The translations under genes were made by a program, and so were the position numbers. The notes under the pieces are model-generated. The model worked only from the letters and a program-made list of their open reading frames with translations. It made no database searches and was not told where the DNA came from. 44,535 nucleotides of DNA, from NCBI GenBank assembly GCA_016929715.1, contig JAFGIG010000094.1:1-44535 (forward strand), read 5' to 3'. Of the stretch, positions 1 to 9,923 are shown in pieces. Position 1 is the stretch's first letter. Every line of letters begins with the position of its first letter. The stretch comes from Caldifarciminota bacterium (GTDB taxonomy: Bacteria > SDB-A).

Positions 1-126
1 GAATCAGTAATGATTCCCTCCTTCGTGTAAGAGGCATGCTGAGTGTAATTCAACATGCCTCTGCTTCGTGGTAGAAATTGTATTTGTGTTTAAAAAAAGA
101 AAGAATATTATATGTCCGCCCTTTTA

Positions 127-1005
127 TCAGTTTTTGCCCTTATCCTTGAAAAGTTCTCCGACAGAGGCTATAGAGCCTAGGAATGCTGAAGAGTCATAGG
201 GCATGAAAATTTTTGTCGCTGTTCCATTGGAAATTTTTTCAAGAGCTTCAAGGTATTTGACTGCGAGCAGATCATTTGTCGGATTTCCCTTGTGTATGGC
301 GTTGAAGACAATGGAAATGGATTCGGCTTCGCCCTGCGCAATTGTAATTTTCTGGTATTTTGAAGCGTCCGCGACTTTTTTTATGGATTCTGCGTCTCCT
401 TCGGCCTTCAATATTACAGACTGTTTGTGACCTTCAGCTTCGAGAATCATAGCTCTTCTTTCTCTTTCAGCCTTCATCTGCCTGTGCATTGAATCGACAA
501 CCTCAGAGGGCGGTTCTATTCTCTGAAGCTCGACTCTTGTAACTTTTGTTCCCCATTTGTCTGTTGCTTCGTCAAGAATCATCCTTAGCTTGGTGTTTAT
601 AACTTCTCTTGATGTAAGGGATTCGTCCAAAGCGAGGTCGCCGATGAGGTTTCTGAGATTTGTCTGAGCGAGTTTTGTGGCGGCAAGATAGAAATTAGCG
701 ACGTTATACGCGACCTTCACCGGGTCTGTTACCTCATAGTAAACTACGGCGTCAACGTCTACGACAACGTTGTCTTTTGTTATTACAGACTGAGGGGGCA
801 CGTCTACAACCTGTTCACGGGAATCAATTCTTCTGATTTTCTCTATGAAAGGGAAAACAAAATTCAAACCGCTGCCCACAGTCCTCTGGTATCTTCCAAA
901 CCTTTCAACGAGACCTTTTTCCCATGGCCTGACTATTTTCAGAGAGGTCGCCGCGAAAAAAAAGATGATTATTGCCGCGAATATTATCAAGGGAAGAAAA
1001 TTCAT
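127..1005 (-). CDS. SPFH/Band 7 (stomatin/QmcA-like) membrane protein
   Basis: 292 aa; N-terminal TM then VRPWEKGLVERFGRYQRTVGSGLNFVFPFIEKIRRIDSREQVVDVPPQSVITKDNVVVDVDAVVYYEV, typical of stomatin-like proteins; paired with NfeD. Confidence 0.93.
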   Translation of the reverse strand: MNFLPLIIFAAIIIFFFAATSLKIVRPWEKGLVERFGRYQRTVGSGLNFVFPFIEKIRRIDSREQVVDVPPQSVITKDNVVVDVDAVVYYEVTDPVKVAYNVANFYLAATKLAQTNLRNLIGDLALDESLTSREVINTKLRMILDEATDKWGTKVTRVELQRIEPPSEVVDSMHRQMKAERERRAMILEAEGHKQSVILKAEGDAESIKKVADASKYQKITIAQGEAESISIVFNAIHKGNPTNDLLAVKYLEALEKISNGTATKIFMPYDSSAFLGSIASVGELFKDKGKN

Positions 1006-1448
1006 TTGAGGCTCCTTTCTCTTGTTTTTTTGACAATCAGGTGAACTCCTTTAATTTCTAAAACCTCCACCTCCTCGTCTTTTTCGATTATTTCTTCTTT
1101 TTCGCTATTAGCCCTCCAGATTTCGTTTTCAATCCTTACAAGGCCGGTGTTCTCGAGAGGGTCAATTTTTTCCGTCACTATTCCTTTGAGCCCTATAAGC
1201 CTGTCGGCTCCTATGCCTTTAGGCTGTTTTTTTGTTATCTTTTCTGAAAATTTTCTTGAAAAAGCGAAAGACAGAGCTGAAAGTATGACAAAAGCAGCCC
1301 ACTGCCACAGGGGATGAACATCTATCATAGAAACGATTCCTGCAGCCGCTGCTCCTATGCCGAAACAAATGAGAAAAAATCCGGCAGTGAATATTTCGCC
1401 GACAATGAACACAGCGGCGAAAATCAGCCAGACCCACGTTATCCACAT
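1002..1448 (-). CDS. NfeD-family membrane protein
   Basis: MWITWVWLIFAAVFIVGEIFTAGFFLICFGIGAAAAG plus C-terminal OB-like domain; start moved from 1517 to ATG at 1448 because GGGGAGG lies just upstream; overlaps SPFH start. Confidence 0.85.
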   Translation of the reverse strand: MWITWVWLIFAAVFIVGEIFTAGFFLICFGIGAAAAGIVSMIDVHPLWQWAAFVILSALSFAFSRKFSEKITKKQPKGIGADRLIGLKGIVTEKIDPLENTGLVRIENEIWRANSEKEEIIEKDEEVEVLEIKGVHLIVKKTRERSLK

Positions 1449-1540
1449 TGGAACCTCCCCTTTGAATATATTTTGTTTATCAAAGAGATATATATAATGT
1501 ATACTATTAGGAATCAACTCATATAAATTTTGGGGGCGCT

Positions 1541-2242
1541 TTGTCTTACAAAAAAAAGATAGCAGTTGTTGACGACGAGCCAGATATAACAGAACTTTTA
1601 AAAACCGGACTGCAGAAAGAAAATTATTCTACAGAAATTTTTTCAGACGGGTATTCATTCGTCAGATATATTTCAAAGAACAAGCCGGATCTCGTAATAC
1701 TTGATCTGATGCTTCCTGGTTACACGGGTATAGAGATTTGCAAATTAATGAAAGCAGATCCCAATAAAAAAGACGTGCCGATAATCATGCTGACGGCAAT
1801 GGATTCAGAGACAGACAAAGTTTTGGGTCTTGAACTCGGAGCAGATGATTATATTGTAAAACCTTTCAGCATGAAAGAACTGACGGCGAGAATAAAAGCG
1901 GTCATAAGAAGGACATCCGGCGTTGAACCTACCCAAGAAGAGGAAAAAGGAATTCTCAGTGTCCTGGATATGACCATTGACAGAGAAAAGTATGAGGTTA
2001 AAACCGGAGAAAAAAAAGTTTTTCTCACAACGACGGAATTTAAGATTCTTGAAATTCTCGCGTCGAAACCCGGCAGAGTCTTCAGCAGGGACTCTATTCT
2101 CGAAAAACTCTGGGGATCAGAAAAAATAGTAATAGACAGGACTATAGATGTCCACATTGTGAAAATAAGGGAAAAGATCGGAAAATACGGAAAGTTCATA
2201 AAATCAGTAAGAGGGGTCGGATATAAGTTTGAATCTGATTAA
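1541..2242 (+). CDS. phoB: OmpR/PhoB-family response regulator
   Basis: REC domain (VVDDEPD, LVILDLMLPG, KPFSMKEL) plus winged-helix DNA-binding domain; TTG start; followed by PhoR-like kinase and pst genes. Confidence 0.88.
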   Translation: MSYKKKIAVVDDEPDITELLKTGLQKENYSTEIFSDGYSFVRYISKNKPDLVILDLMLPGYTGIEICKLMKADPNKKDVPIIMLTAMDSETDKVLGLELGADDYIVKPFSMKELTARIKAVIRRTSGVEPTQEEEKGILSVLDMTIDREKYEVKTGEKKVFLTTTEFKILEILASKPGRVFSRDSILEKLWGSEKIVIDRTIDVHIVKIREKIGKYGKFIKSVRGVGYKFESD

Positions 2243-3983
2243 AAGGACATCTTATTTCATAGTAATTCCGCTTTCTATAATCGTTATTTTGTTTGTCGTC
2301 TCCATTTTTATTTCAATGAAATACGCCGGCGAAAAAAAGCAAAGTGAATACCTCAACGTGCTTTTCGCCTCTTGTATAAACGCAAGAGAAATATCCAGAA
2401 CAATGCTCGAAGAGGAAGGAAGACAAAACACCGACAGCTTATTTAAAAATATTTTTCAGGATCAGAAACTTCGATATTCTCTTTACGGCAAAAACGGCGA
2501 GCTGATAGCGGATTCCAGAGCTGAATTCGGAACAGGGCAAAAAGCCCATTTAGGAGGAGCTTTTTATCAGGTGTTGAGAGCTGCTTCAGAGTATGGTGAA
2601 GAAACACGCTTTTTCGGATATTCTCAAACCGACTCATTTGTTTCTCTCGCGTTGCCTGTATTCGTCGAAAATGAATTCAGAGGGATAATTTCCGTCGAGG
2701 GAGATCCATCTGCGATACATCTGGGATATAGCGAAAATGTATATATATTCATGCTTGTTTCATTGTTTCTCGGCGCGATCACAGCTGTTTTATTCGCGAT
2801 AAGGGCTGTTTTGAAGACAAACGATTCGGTCTATGCCGTGGCAAAAAGTGCATATAAGTCTTCATCTGAACCTATTCTGAATGATAGGGAAAAGAGTATT
2901 CTCGGAGACAACTATCCTTTTTTCCTGAAACTCGTATCAATGACCCGGACAAACGACAAGGATTCGGATGAATATCTTAAATGGATTAAATGGACAGCTG
3001 ACTGTGCTCCATCGTCTTTTTTCCTGATAGACGATACAGGGAAGATTGTTTTGTCGAACGCTCCATTGGGCTCCTTCTTAAAAGAAACATCCAATAAATC
3101 CGTTGGCAAACATTACAGGGATATTATCGGAGGAGAAGACTTTTTTTTACTGCTGAAAAAAGCGAAGGAAAGCGACGAGACGGTATCAGGACAGTTTGAC
3201 GTTATGAATTGTTTCTGCAGTGTTTGTGCAAAGAAAATTTTAGAGGAGGAAAAAAAATTCTTTTTGGTTTGGGTTTCCGACCTTTCTCCGATTAAAGAAG
3301 CCGAAAACAGACAAAACAGATTCATTGTAAATACCGCTCACGAACTAAAGACGCCTCTTTCGGTTATAATAGGTTTTCTTGAAATGTATGACGGCGAAAC
3401 TCAGGAGAATAAAGAAAAATTCATGAGTATAATTAAGAAAAACCTCAGCAGGCTCAACAGCCTTGTCAAAGACTTGCTTCTCCTGACACAGACTGACGAT
3501 CCCGGATATATTTACGATTTTAAAAAAACAGATTTAGAGCCTGTAATTTTAGAAACTTTAGCTGTCTTTGAACAAAGAGCAAAAGAAAAAGCTGTTACTC
3601 TTAATGAAGAATTAAATGGAAAGGATTTTTTTGTCTTTGGAGACGAATTTTTACTTATGCAGATGATTATTAACCTTGTGGATAATTCAATAAAATACAA
3701 TAAAGAAAAGGGTAAATCCATAGTTTCACTTTCAAAAAAAGCAGGGATGATAGTTTTTTCAGTGCGAGATACCGGAATAGGAATATCAAACAGGGACAGA
3801 GAAAAAATTTTTTCAAGATTTTATACAGCTGATAAATCGAGATCACGAGAGCTCGGCGGGACAGGCTTAGGGCTGTCCATAGTGAAAAGTATAGCTGAAA
3901 GGCACAGCGCTTACGTCTCTTTTGAAAGCGAAGAAGGCAAAGGCTCGGTTTTCACGGTGAGTTTTCCCGAATTGAAAAGTTAG
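2229..3983 (+). CDS. phoR: PhoR-like sensor histidine kinase
   Basis: Two TMs, PAS-like region, HisKA NTAHELKTPLSVIIGF, HATPase DNSIKYN...DTGIGIS...GGTGLGLSIVKSI; overlaps phoB by 14 bp. Confidence 0.87.
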   Translation: MNLIKRTSYFIVIPLSIIVILFVVSIFISMKYAGEKKQSEYLNVLFASCINAREISRTMLEEEGRQNTDSLFKNIFQDQKLRYSLYGKNGELIADSRAEFGTGQKAHLGGAFYQVLRAASEYGEETRFFGYSQTDSFVSLALPVFVENEFRGIISVEGDPSAIHLGYSENVYIFMLVSLFLGAITAVLFAIRAVLKTNDSVYAVAKSAYKSSSEPILNDREKSILGDNYPFFLKLVSMTRTNDKDSDEYLKWIKWTADCAPSSFFLIDDTGKIVLSNAPLGSFLKETSNKSVGKHYRDIIGGEDFFLLLKKAKESDETVSGQFDVMNCFCSVCAKKILEEEKKFFLVWVSDLSPIKEAENRQNRFIVNTAHELKTPLSVIIGFLEMYDGETQENKEKFMSIIKKNLSRLNSLVKDLLLLTQTDDPGYIYDFKKTDLEPVILETLAVFEQRAKEKAVTLNEELNGKDFFVFGDEFLLMQMIINLVDNSIKYNKEKGKSIVSLSKKAGMIVFSVRDTGIGISNRDREKIFSRFYTADKSRSRELGGTGLGLSIVKSIAERHSAYVSFESEEGKGSVFTVSFPELKS

Positions 3984-3987
3984 CACA

Positions 3988-4018
3988 ATCTTAACAAATT
4001 AATTATTTGATCTTAATA
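3988..4018 (+). promoter_or_regulatory. Candidate Pho-box-like repeat region upstream of porin/pst genes
   Basis: ATCTTAACA at 3988-3996 and ATCTTAATA at 4010-4018, spaced exactly 22 bp; TTAACA/ATTATT/TTAATA in an 11-bp register. Confidence 0.35.
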
Positions 4019-4092
4019 TAAAAAAATTACAAATATTGCGTTTTAATTCTCGGTTGGAGAAAAAAAAGGATTCATAAAAAAAAGGAGGATTA

Positions 4093-5151
4093 GTGAACGC
4101 AAGAAGAGTTTTGCTGGTTGCCGCCGTTGTTTCAACGGCAGTCTTCTCCGCGCTGCAGGCTTTCGATCTGAATCTCGGTATGGAAGTCAGAAACAGATTC
4201 ACGCTTGTCCAGGAAGCGCCGGACGACACGGGCGATGCTGAAATCACGCAGACATACTTCAGCATTGAAAGAGGATATGTCATTTTGTCGGCAAAATATA
4301 ATGAATATCTTTCCGGAAAATTGACTCTTGATTTTTTGAGCAGTAAAAACTATAAAGACGGTGCTTCTGTCAGACTGAAAGCAGGATATATACAGCTTGC
4401 CAATCTCGTTGAATTTCACAAATTTCAGTTCGGACTGATAGGAAACGCTTTCGGGGAAGACGGAATCGCCAAGTCCGCATGCCCCACTATATCACCAAAG
4501 CTTTTCGACATGCAGGGACTTCATTCGTCAGCGGATTACGGATTTGCTGCAATAGGAAATCTCCAGTATTTTGATTGGGCTGCTACTGCGGTAAACGGAG
4601 AAGGTTATAAAAACACGCAGGGTAGCGCCAACTTCAACAAGAACATGATGTTTGCCGCCGCCGCGAATATAAAACCCATGCCGATGATCTCTTTCGGGGG
4701 ATCTTTTGCATACGACAAGCCCGGAACTCCAAACGCAGACGACGAATATGCAGTGTTGAACCTTTATCATGCCACTCTCAATTTCAACCATGAAATATTC
4801 GGTCTCGGAGCTGTATATTACGGCAGAAGCTTTACAGCCGCCGGCGCCGACGACGCGGTTAAATCTATGGGTTTTGCCGTATATCCTGTTCTACATCTCA
4901 AACCGATGACCGGAAATGAAATAGATCTTTACGTAAGATACGATCAATGGGATCCCGACACGGACACGGATGACGACGGACTTAACAGAATTTTCGGCGG
5001 ATTAAACTGGACGGCGTTCAAAGACAGCAAAAACAGAGTTTATCTCGGCGCTGAATTTATGATGGAAAATTACGAAATGGAAGACTACACTTCGACGAAT
5101 AAATTTCTTTTGCAGGTGAGATGGGTGTTTGACACGAAGGTTTCATCATAA
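4093..5151 (+). CDS. Outer-membrane porin-like beta-barrel, phosphate-regulon associated
   Basis: GTG start behind AAAGGAGG; signal peptide; alternating beta-strand pattern; C-terminal strand FLLQVRWVF; sits between phoR and pstS. Confidence 0.75.
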   Translation: MNARRVLLVAAVVSTAVFSALQAFDLNLGMEVRNRFTLVQEAPDDTGDAEITQTYFSIERGYVILSAKYNEYLSGKLTLDFLSSKNYKDGASVRLKAGYIQLANLVEFHKFQFGLIGNAFGEDGIAKSACPTISPKLFDMQGLHSSADYGFAAIGNLQYFDWAATAVNGEGYKNTQGSANFNKNMMFAAAANIKPMPMISFGGSFAYDKPGTPNADDEYAVLNLYHATLNFNHEIFGLGAVYYGRSFTAAGADDAVKSMGFAVYPVLHLKPMTGNEIDLYVRYDQWDPDTDTDDDGLNRIFGGLNWTAFKDSKNRVYLGAEFMMENYEMEDYTSTNKFLLQVRWVFDTKVSS

Positions 5152-5171
5152 TAAAATAACAAAAATTCTGA

Positions 5172-5190
5172 AGGGGGCATTGCGCCCCCT
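5172..5190 (+). other. Intercistronic hairpin between porin and pstS
   Basis: AGGGGGC-ATTGC-GCCCCCT, perfect 7-bp stem, no clear U-tract. Confidence 0.7.
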
Positions 5191-5218
5191 AAACTTATTT
5201 TACACAGGAGGGGAAGAA

Positions 5219-6298
5219 ATGAAGAAAAAAATTATTTTAGCCTTGTCATTCGCGTTTTTAGCGCTTTTATTCGCGTGCAGTCAAAAACCGCAGCAGGGAG
5301 TGCAGGACTCCTCGCTGGTTGAACTGATTGAGATGGACTTTCTCGGAGCCGGGGCGACGTTTCCTTTCCCTCTTTATTCGAAAATGTTCGATGAATACAG
5401 CAGGATAAGGGGACCCAAAGTCAATTACAATGCAATAGGCTCAGGCGGCGGGATCAGCCAGCTTATAGAAAAGACTGTTGATTTCGGCGGAACAGACGCT
5501 CCTATGAAAGAGGAAGAACTCAGTAAAGCCGGCGCAGAAATTATTCATGTGCCTATTTGCCTCGGCGCGGTCGTTCTTTCATACAATCTGCCAGACAATC
5601 CCCCGCTCAACCTCACCGCGGAAGTAATAGCTCAGATCTTTCTCGGAGAGATAACCAAATGGAATGACCCTAAAATAACAGAAATCAATGCGGGGATTTC
5701 TCTTCCTAACACGGAAATAATCGTTGTCCACAGGTCCGACGGAAGCGGAACTACATATATTTTCAGCGACTATATGACAAAAGTTAGCAGGGACTGGGCG
5801 CAGAAAGTGGGAACGGGAAAATCCCTGGAATGGCCTGTAGGAATAGGAGCCAATGGAAACCCCGGTGTTGCAGGTCAGATAAGCTCAACTCCCGGAGCCA
5901 TAGGATATACCGAACTCATATACGCACTGAGTAATTCAATGCCGGTCGCTTCAGTCAGAAATAAAGCCGGAAAATTCATAGTTCCTACAATTGAGTCAGT
6001 CAGCGCTTCAGCCGATGTAAACCTTCCGAAAGACATGATAGTTTCCCTGACGGATACAGAAGCCGAGGATGGATATCCTATAAGCGGTTTTACCTGGATT
6101 ATTCTTTATAGGGACCAGAATTACGGCGAAAGAGACGAGAAAAGAGCAAAAGAACTCGTAAATCTGCTTTGGTGGATGACTCACGAAGGACAAGTTTACT
6201 GTGAAGAACTGCATTATGCTCCGATACCGCAGAAAGCGGTGGAGCAGGTCGAAGACCTTATAAAATTAGTGAACTTCGGCGGTAAAGAACTTATTTAA
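5219..6298 (+). CDS. pstS: Phosphate ABC transporter substrate-binding lipoprotein
   Basis: MKKKIILALSFAFLALLFACSQKP lipobox; FLGAGATFPFPLYSKMF, GSGGGISQL, DFGGTDAPM, HRSDGSGTTYIFSDY; ATG 5219 behind ACAGGAGGGG preferred over 5129. Confidence 0.95.
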   Translation: MKKKIILALSFAFLALLFACSQKPQQGVQDSSLVELIEMDFLGAGATFPFPLYSKMFDEYSRIRGPKVNYNAIGSGGGISQLIEKTVDFGGTDAPMKEEELSKAGAEIIHVPICLGAVVLSYNLPDNPPLNLTAEVIAQIFLGEITKWNDPKITEINAGISLPNTEIIVVHRSDGSGTTYIFSDYMTKVSRDWAQKVGTGKSLEWPVGIGANGNPGVAGQISSTPGAIGYTELIYALSNSMPVASVRNKAGKFIVPTIESVSASADVNLPKDMIVSLTDTEAEDGYPISGFTWIILYRDQNYGERDEKRAKELVNLLWWMTHEGQVYCEELHYAPIPQKAVEQVEDLIKLVNFGGKELI

Positions 6299-6304
6299 TA
6301 AACC

Positions 6305-6322
6305 GGGAGGCGAAAGCCTCCC
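6305..6322 (+). other. Intercistronic hairpin between pstS and pstC
   Basis: GGGAGGC-GAAA-GCCTCCC, perfect 7-bp stem with a GNRA tetraloop. Confidence 0.75.
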
Positions 6323-6335
6323 TTATTATCATTCT

Positions 6336-7253
6336 ATGAACGACAGGATATTCAGAGCCATGCTCTATGCTTCAGGCGCGATAATATTCGTGTTGATAGC
6401 GGGTATTTTTTTGACGCTCTTTATAAGCGCATTGCCGTCCGTAAAAGCGCTGGGGCATTCTTTTTTGTTCGGAACTCGATGGAATCCTCAATCGGTATGG
6501 GAAGGCGAAAATATAACGCTCGGAGCCGTCCCATTCCTTTTTGGAACAATATCTACTTCCTTTCTCTCTCTCCTTATTTCAATCCCCTTTGCTTTTTCAA
6601 CAGCGCTTCTTCTCGGTGAATATATGAAGAAAGGGTTTTTTTTCGCTTTTCTTAAAAGTTCGGTTGAACTTCTTTCAGGAATTCCGTCAGTCATATACGG
6701 TTTCTGGGGCTTCAGCGTCGTGGTTCCCATTGTCAGGGCCTTTGAGATTAAAACGGGTATCCCCCCCTACGGAGTGGGAATAATGACAGCCTCTTTGGTC
6801 CTTGCCATAATGATTATTCCTTATTCCGCATCAATAATTAGAGAAGTCCTGCATCTTGTGCCGACCGAACTGAAAGAAGCGGCTTACTCGCTCGGCGCGA
6901 CACGCTATGAGGTAATAAAAAACGTGATCTTTCCTTACGCAAGGTCGGGAATTTCGGCAGGGCTTCTTTTAGCCCTCGGAAGGGCTCTCGGAGAGACGAT
7001 GGCGGTGACTATGGTAATTGGAAATCTAAATTCACTGCCAGCCTCCTTAACCTCTCTTCATGAAATACACAAAACGATTTTTTCACCGGGCAACACTATG
7101 TCAAGCATTATCGCTCTGGAGTTCAACGAATCGAGCGGCATACATCTCTCCGCGCTTATTCAGATGGGTCTTCTTTTAATTCTCGTCACGACTATTATCA
7201 ATTTTATCGGCCGTATTTACATCAAAAAAACAGACAAGTCAGGAAAAGATTGA
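6336..7253 (+). CDS. pstC: Phosphate ABC transporter permease PstC
   Basis: ELLSGIPSVIYGFWGF, EAAYSLGATRYEVIKNVIFPYARSGI, GRALGETMAVTMVIGN. Confidence 0.95.
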   Translation: MNDRIFRAMLYASGAIIFVLIAGIFLTLFISALPSVKALGHSFLFGTRWNPQSVWEGENITLGAVPFLFGTISTSFLSLLISIPFAFSTALLLGEYMKKGFFFAFLKSSVELLSGIPSVIYGFWGFSVVVPIVRAFEIKTGIPPYGVGIMTASLVLAIMIIPYSASIIREVLHLVPTELKEAAYSLGATRYEVIKNVIFPYARSGISAGLLLALGRALGETMAVTMVIGNLNSLPASLTSLHEIHKTIFSPGNTMSSIIALEFNESSGIHLSALIQMGLLLILVTTIINFIGRIYIKKTDKSGKD

Positions 7254-7269
7254 CGCACAAAGAAAAGAG

Positions 7270-8127
7270 TTGTTTTTGAAAGTTAAATCTATAAATAGAA
7301 GAAAAGCTGAAAATATTATATTCAAGGGAACGGTCATATTTCTTTCTCTTTTGACTGTCATTCCGCTTATTCTGATATTGTTTTTTGTGGCAAAAAAGGG
7401 AATCTCGATCATAGACCTGAATTTTTTCTTTTCTCTCCCGAAACCGGTTGGACAGGAAGGCGGAGGAATTTCTAACGCAATTGTAGGGACGATGATTCTA
7501 ATTGCCCTGACTTGCCTGCTTTCAATACCTCTCGGTATTTTATGCGGCGTTTTTCTTGCGGAGAACAGAAAGTCGCGGCTTTCTTTTTGGGTGAGGTTAT
7601 GGGTAGAGGTCCTTCAGGGAGTGCCTTCCATTGTCATGGGAATAATAGCTTATGTGTGGATAGTCCGGCCCCTGAAAGGTCTTTTTTCTGCTTTTGCCGG
7701 TTCTGTCGCGCTTTCAATTATGATGCTGCCCATGGTAATAAAAGCGACAGAAGAAACTGTCAAGCTCGTCCCTGTTGCCCTGAAAGAGGCTTCAATGTCG
7801 CTCGGGGTGCCTTATTATAAAACAGTTTTAAGGGTGATTCTTCCGGTGAGCACAAGCGGTATTCTTACCGGGATACTTATCGGAGTCAGCAGGATAGCCG
7901 GAGAAACCGCGCCTCTTCTTTTTACGGCTTTTGGGAATCAATTCATGAACTACAACATATTCAAGCCGGTCAACGCATTGCCCCTGATGATATATAGATA
8001 TGCGACGAGCCCTTATAAGGACTGGCAGAATATTGCATGGGGGGCTTCTTTGTTTTTAATTCTTTTCATTCTAGGTATTAATTTTATAGCAAGCGGGATA
8101 GCGAAAAAATGGAAAGTCCAGTTTTAA
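7270..8127 (+). CDS. pstA: Phosphate ABC transporter permease PstA
   Basis: [61 protein letters not shown]. Confidence 0.95.
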   Translation: MFLKVKSINRRKAENIIFKGTVIFLSLLTVIPLILILFFVAKKGISIIDLNFFFSLPKPVGQEGGGISNAIVGTMILIALTCLLSIPLGILCGVFLAENRKSRLSFWVRLWVEVLQGVPSIVMGIIAYVWIVRPLKGLFSAFAGSVALSIMMLPMVIKATEETVKLVPVALKEASMSLGVPYYKTVLRVILPVSTSGILTGILIGVSRIAGETAPLLFTAFGNQFMNYNIFKPVNALPLMIYRYATSPYKDWQNIAWGASLFLILFILGINFIASGIAKKWKVQF

Positions 8128-8867
8128 ACACAATTGATTTTTCGCTCTATTACGGCGAAACGAAGGCTCTTGACAAAATCAACATAGAAGTGCCAGAAAA
8201 CCAAGTCACTGCCATAATGGGTCCTTCCGGATGCGGTAAAACAACATTTATCAGGGCGATAAACAGAATGCACGAACTCGATTCAAGCGTCCGCAGGGAA
8301 GGAGAGATATTTCTTCACGGAAAAGAAATTCACGGGCTGGACCCCATAGGATTGAGAAGGAAAATCGGAATGGTCTTTCAGAAACCGAATCCTTTTCCCA
8401 CCATGAACATATACGACAATGTAATAGCCGGATACAAGCTCGGAGGCATCAAACTGTCGAGAACGGAAAGGGACCAAATAGTTGAGGATTCCCTGAAAAA
8501 AGCAGCGCTTTGGAACGAAGTCAAAGACAGCCTTCACAAAAGAGGGACTTTTCTTTCAGGGGGACAGCAGCAGCGGCTCTGCATAGCCAGATCGCTGGCA
8601 TTAAATCCTGAAATTCTGCTTCTCGATGAACCAACGTCAGCTCTTGACCCGAAAGCGACAAAGAGAATAGAAGAGCTTATAGTCGAGTTAAAAGAATTCG
8701 TGACTCTTATGCTTGTCACGCACAACATGTCTCAAGCCGCGAGAGTGTCCGACTACACGGCATTTTTTTATATGGGCGAACTCGTCGAATTCGGTAAAAC
8801 TGAAAAAATGTTCACGTCGCCGGACGACAAAAAAACAGAGGAATATCTCACAGGAAAATTCAGCTGA
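8109..8867 (+). CDS. pstB: Phosphate ABC transporter ATP-binding protein PstB
   Basis: Walker [22 protein letters not shown]-loop [44 protein letters not shown]. Confidence 0.97.
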   Translation: MESPVLNTIDFSLYYGETKALDKINIEVPENQVTAIMGPSGCGKTTFIRAINRMHELDSSVRREGEIFLHGKEIHGLDPIGLRRKIGMVFQKPNPFPTMNIYDNVIAGYKLGGIKLSRTERDQIVEDSLKKAALWNEVKDSLHKRGTFLSGGQQQRLCIARSLALNPEILLLDEPTSALDPKATKRIEELIVELKEFVTLMLVTHNMSQAARVSDYTAFFYMGELVEFGKTEKMFTSPDDKKTEEYLTGKFS

Positions 8868-8876
8868 GGAGAGAGC

Positions 8877-9524
8877 ATGCTTCATGAGAAAATCGAATTA
8901 TTAGAAGAAAGCATCATTTCATTTTCTGCTCTCATAGAGGAGATGATAGTCAAAAGCCTTAACGGTCTGACGGGAAATATAAAAAACCTTCTTGAAGAAG
9001 TCATTGGAAAACTTGAAAACCAAGCAAACATGAAAGAAATCCAGATTGAAGAGCTATGCACTCACATTGTCGCTCAATTCGGGCCGAAAGCCTCAGACCT
9101 CAGAAAAGTCCTCATGATAATGGAGATGAACAGCGATCTTGAGCGAATGGGCGATCACGCCGTAAACATTGCACAACATTCGCTTTATCTCATAGAAAAA
9201 CCAAAAATAAAAGAATATGAGGACCTGACGAAAATGAAGGACGAAGTTCTGAAAATGTTCAAAGACAGCATATCTTCATTTATCAACGAAGATATAGCTT
9301 TGGCAAGAGAAGTCTGCGCCAAAGACGATATTGTCGATGCTCTGAAAGACAGTATAATAAGAGAACTTGTCGTTTTCATGCTGAAGGACGCGACGACGAT
9401 AGAGAGAGCTTTGAAGCTCATAAGCATAACTCATAACCTCGAGAGAATAGCGGATCTTTCCACCAACATCGCTGAAGACGTAGTCTTTATCGGCGAAGGC
9501 AAAACAATAAAACACAATTTATAG
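8877..9524 (+). CDS. phoU: Phosphate transport regulator PhoU
   Basis: Two PhoU repeats: DLERMGDHAVNIAQHSLYL and NLERIADLSTNIAEDVVFIGEGKTIKH. Confidence 0.93.
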   Translation: MLHEKIELLEESIISFSALIEEMIVKSLNGLTGNIKNLLEEVIGKLENQANMKEIQIEELCTHIVAQFGPKASDLRKVLMIMEMNSDLERMGDHAVNIAQHSLYLIEKPKIKEYEDLTKMKDEVLKMFKDSISSFINEDIALAREVCAKDDIVDALKDSIIRELVVFMLKDATTIERALKLISITHNLERIADLSTNIAEDVVFIGEGKTIKHNL

Positions 9525-9541
9525 ATAGTTTTTTCTCCATA

Positions 9542-9922
9542 TCAGCGGCTTTTCTCCGGAATGATTGTAAAAGAGAACGAATCCGCTGGAGATGAGTTTT
9601 CCCAATCCCTCAGATAATAAAAAATAAGCCTGGCGGAAACATCGTGTCTGAGTGTTATGAAAAAGGTTTGTTCTCCGGAAGATCCGAGAAGACCTTCGGT
9701 TCCGGGACTGAAAAGCGAGCTGTCCAGAGACAGATTATTGCTTTCGTCTGTCTCAAAAAACCATTGATATCCCGTTGACGGATTGGAAGGAAGGACAACG
9801 TTAATAGAAGTGTTGGCTCTTGCAAGAACAGTGTCTCCGTCAAAAGAACTGTCGATGACTATATATTTCCTGCCGGAACATCCTAAAAACGAGAAGAGAG
9901 CCAGAAAATATAGCTTTTTCAT
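9542..9922 (-). CDS. Chagasin/I42-family-like peptidase inhibitor lipoprotein
   Basis: Lipobox FSFLGCSG; NPSTGYQW (canonical NPTTGY), GLLGSSGEQTF (GxxG loop), YLRDWE (RPW-like); start moved to ATG 9922. Confidence 0.75.
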   Translation of the reverse strand: MKKLYFLALFSFLGCSGRKYIVIDSSFDGDTVLARANTSINVVLPSNPSTGYQWFFETDESNNLSLDSSLFSPGTEGLLGSSGEQTFFITLRHDVSARLIFYYLRDWENSSPADSFSFTIIPEKSR

Positions 9923-9923
9923 G

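Noticed and set aside
1219-1526. Short ORFs overlapping nfeD (1219-1446 minus, 1314-1526 plus)
   Set aside because: Overlap the nfeD frame, which has TM segments and an RBS; Cys/Arg-rich shadow translations.
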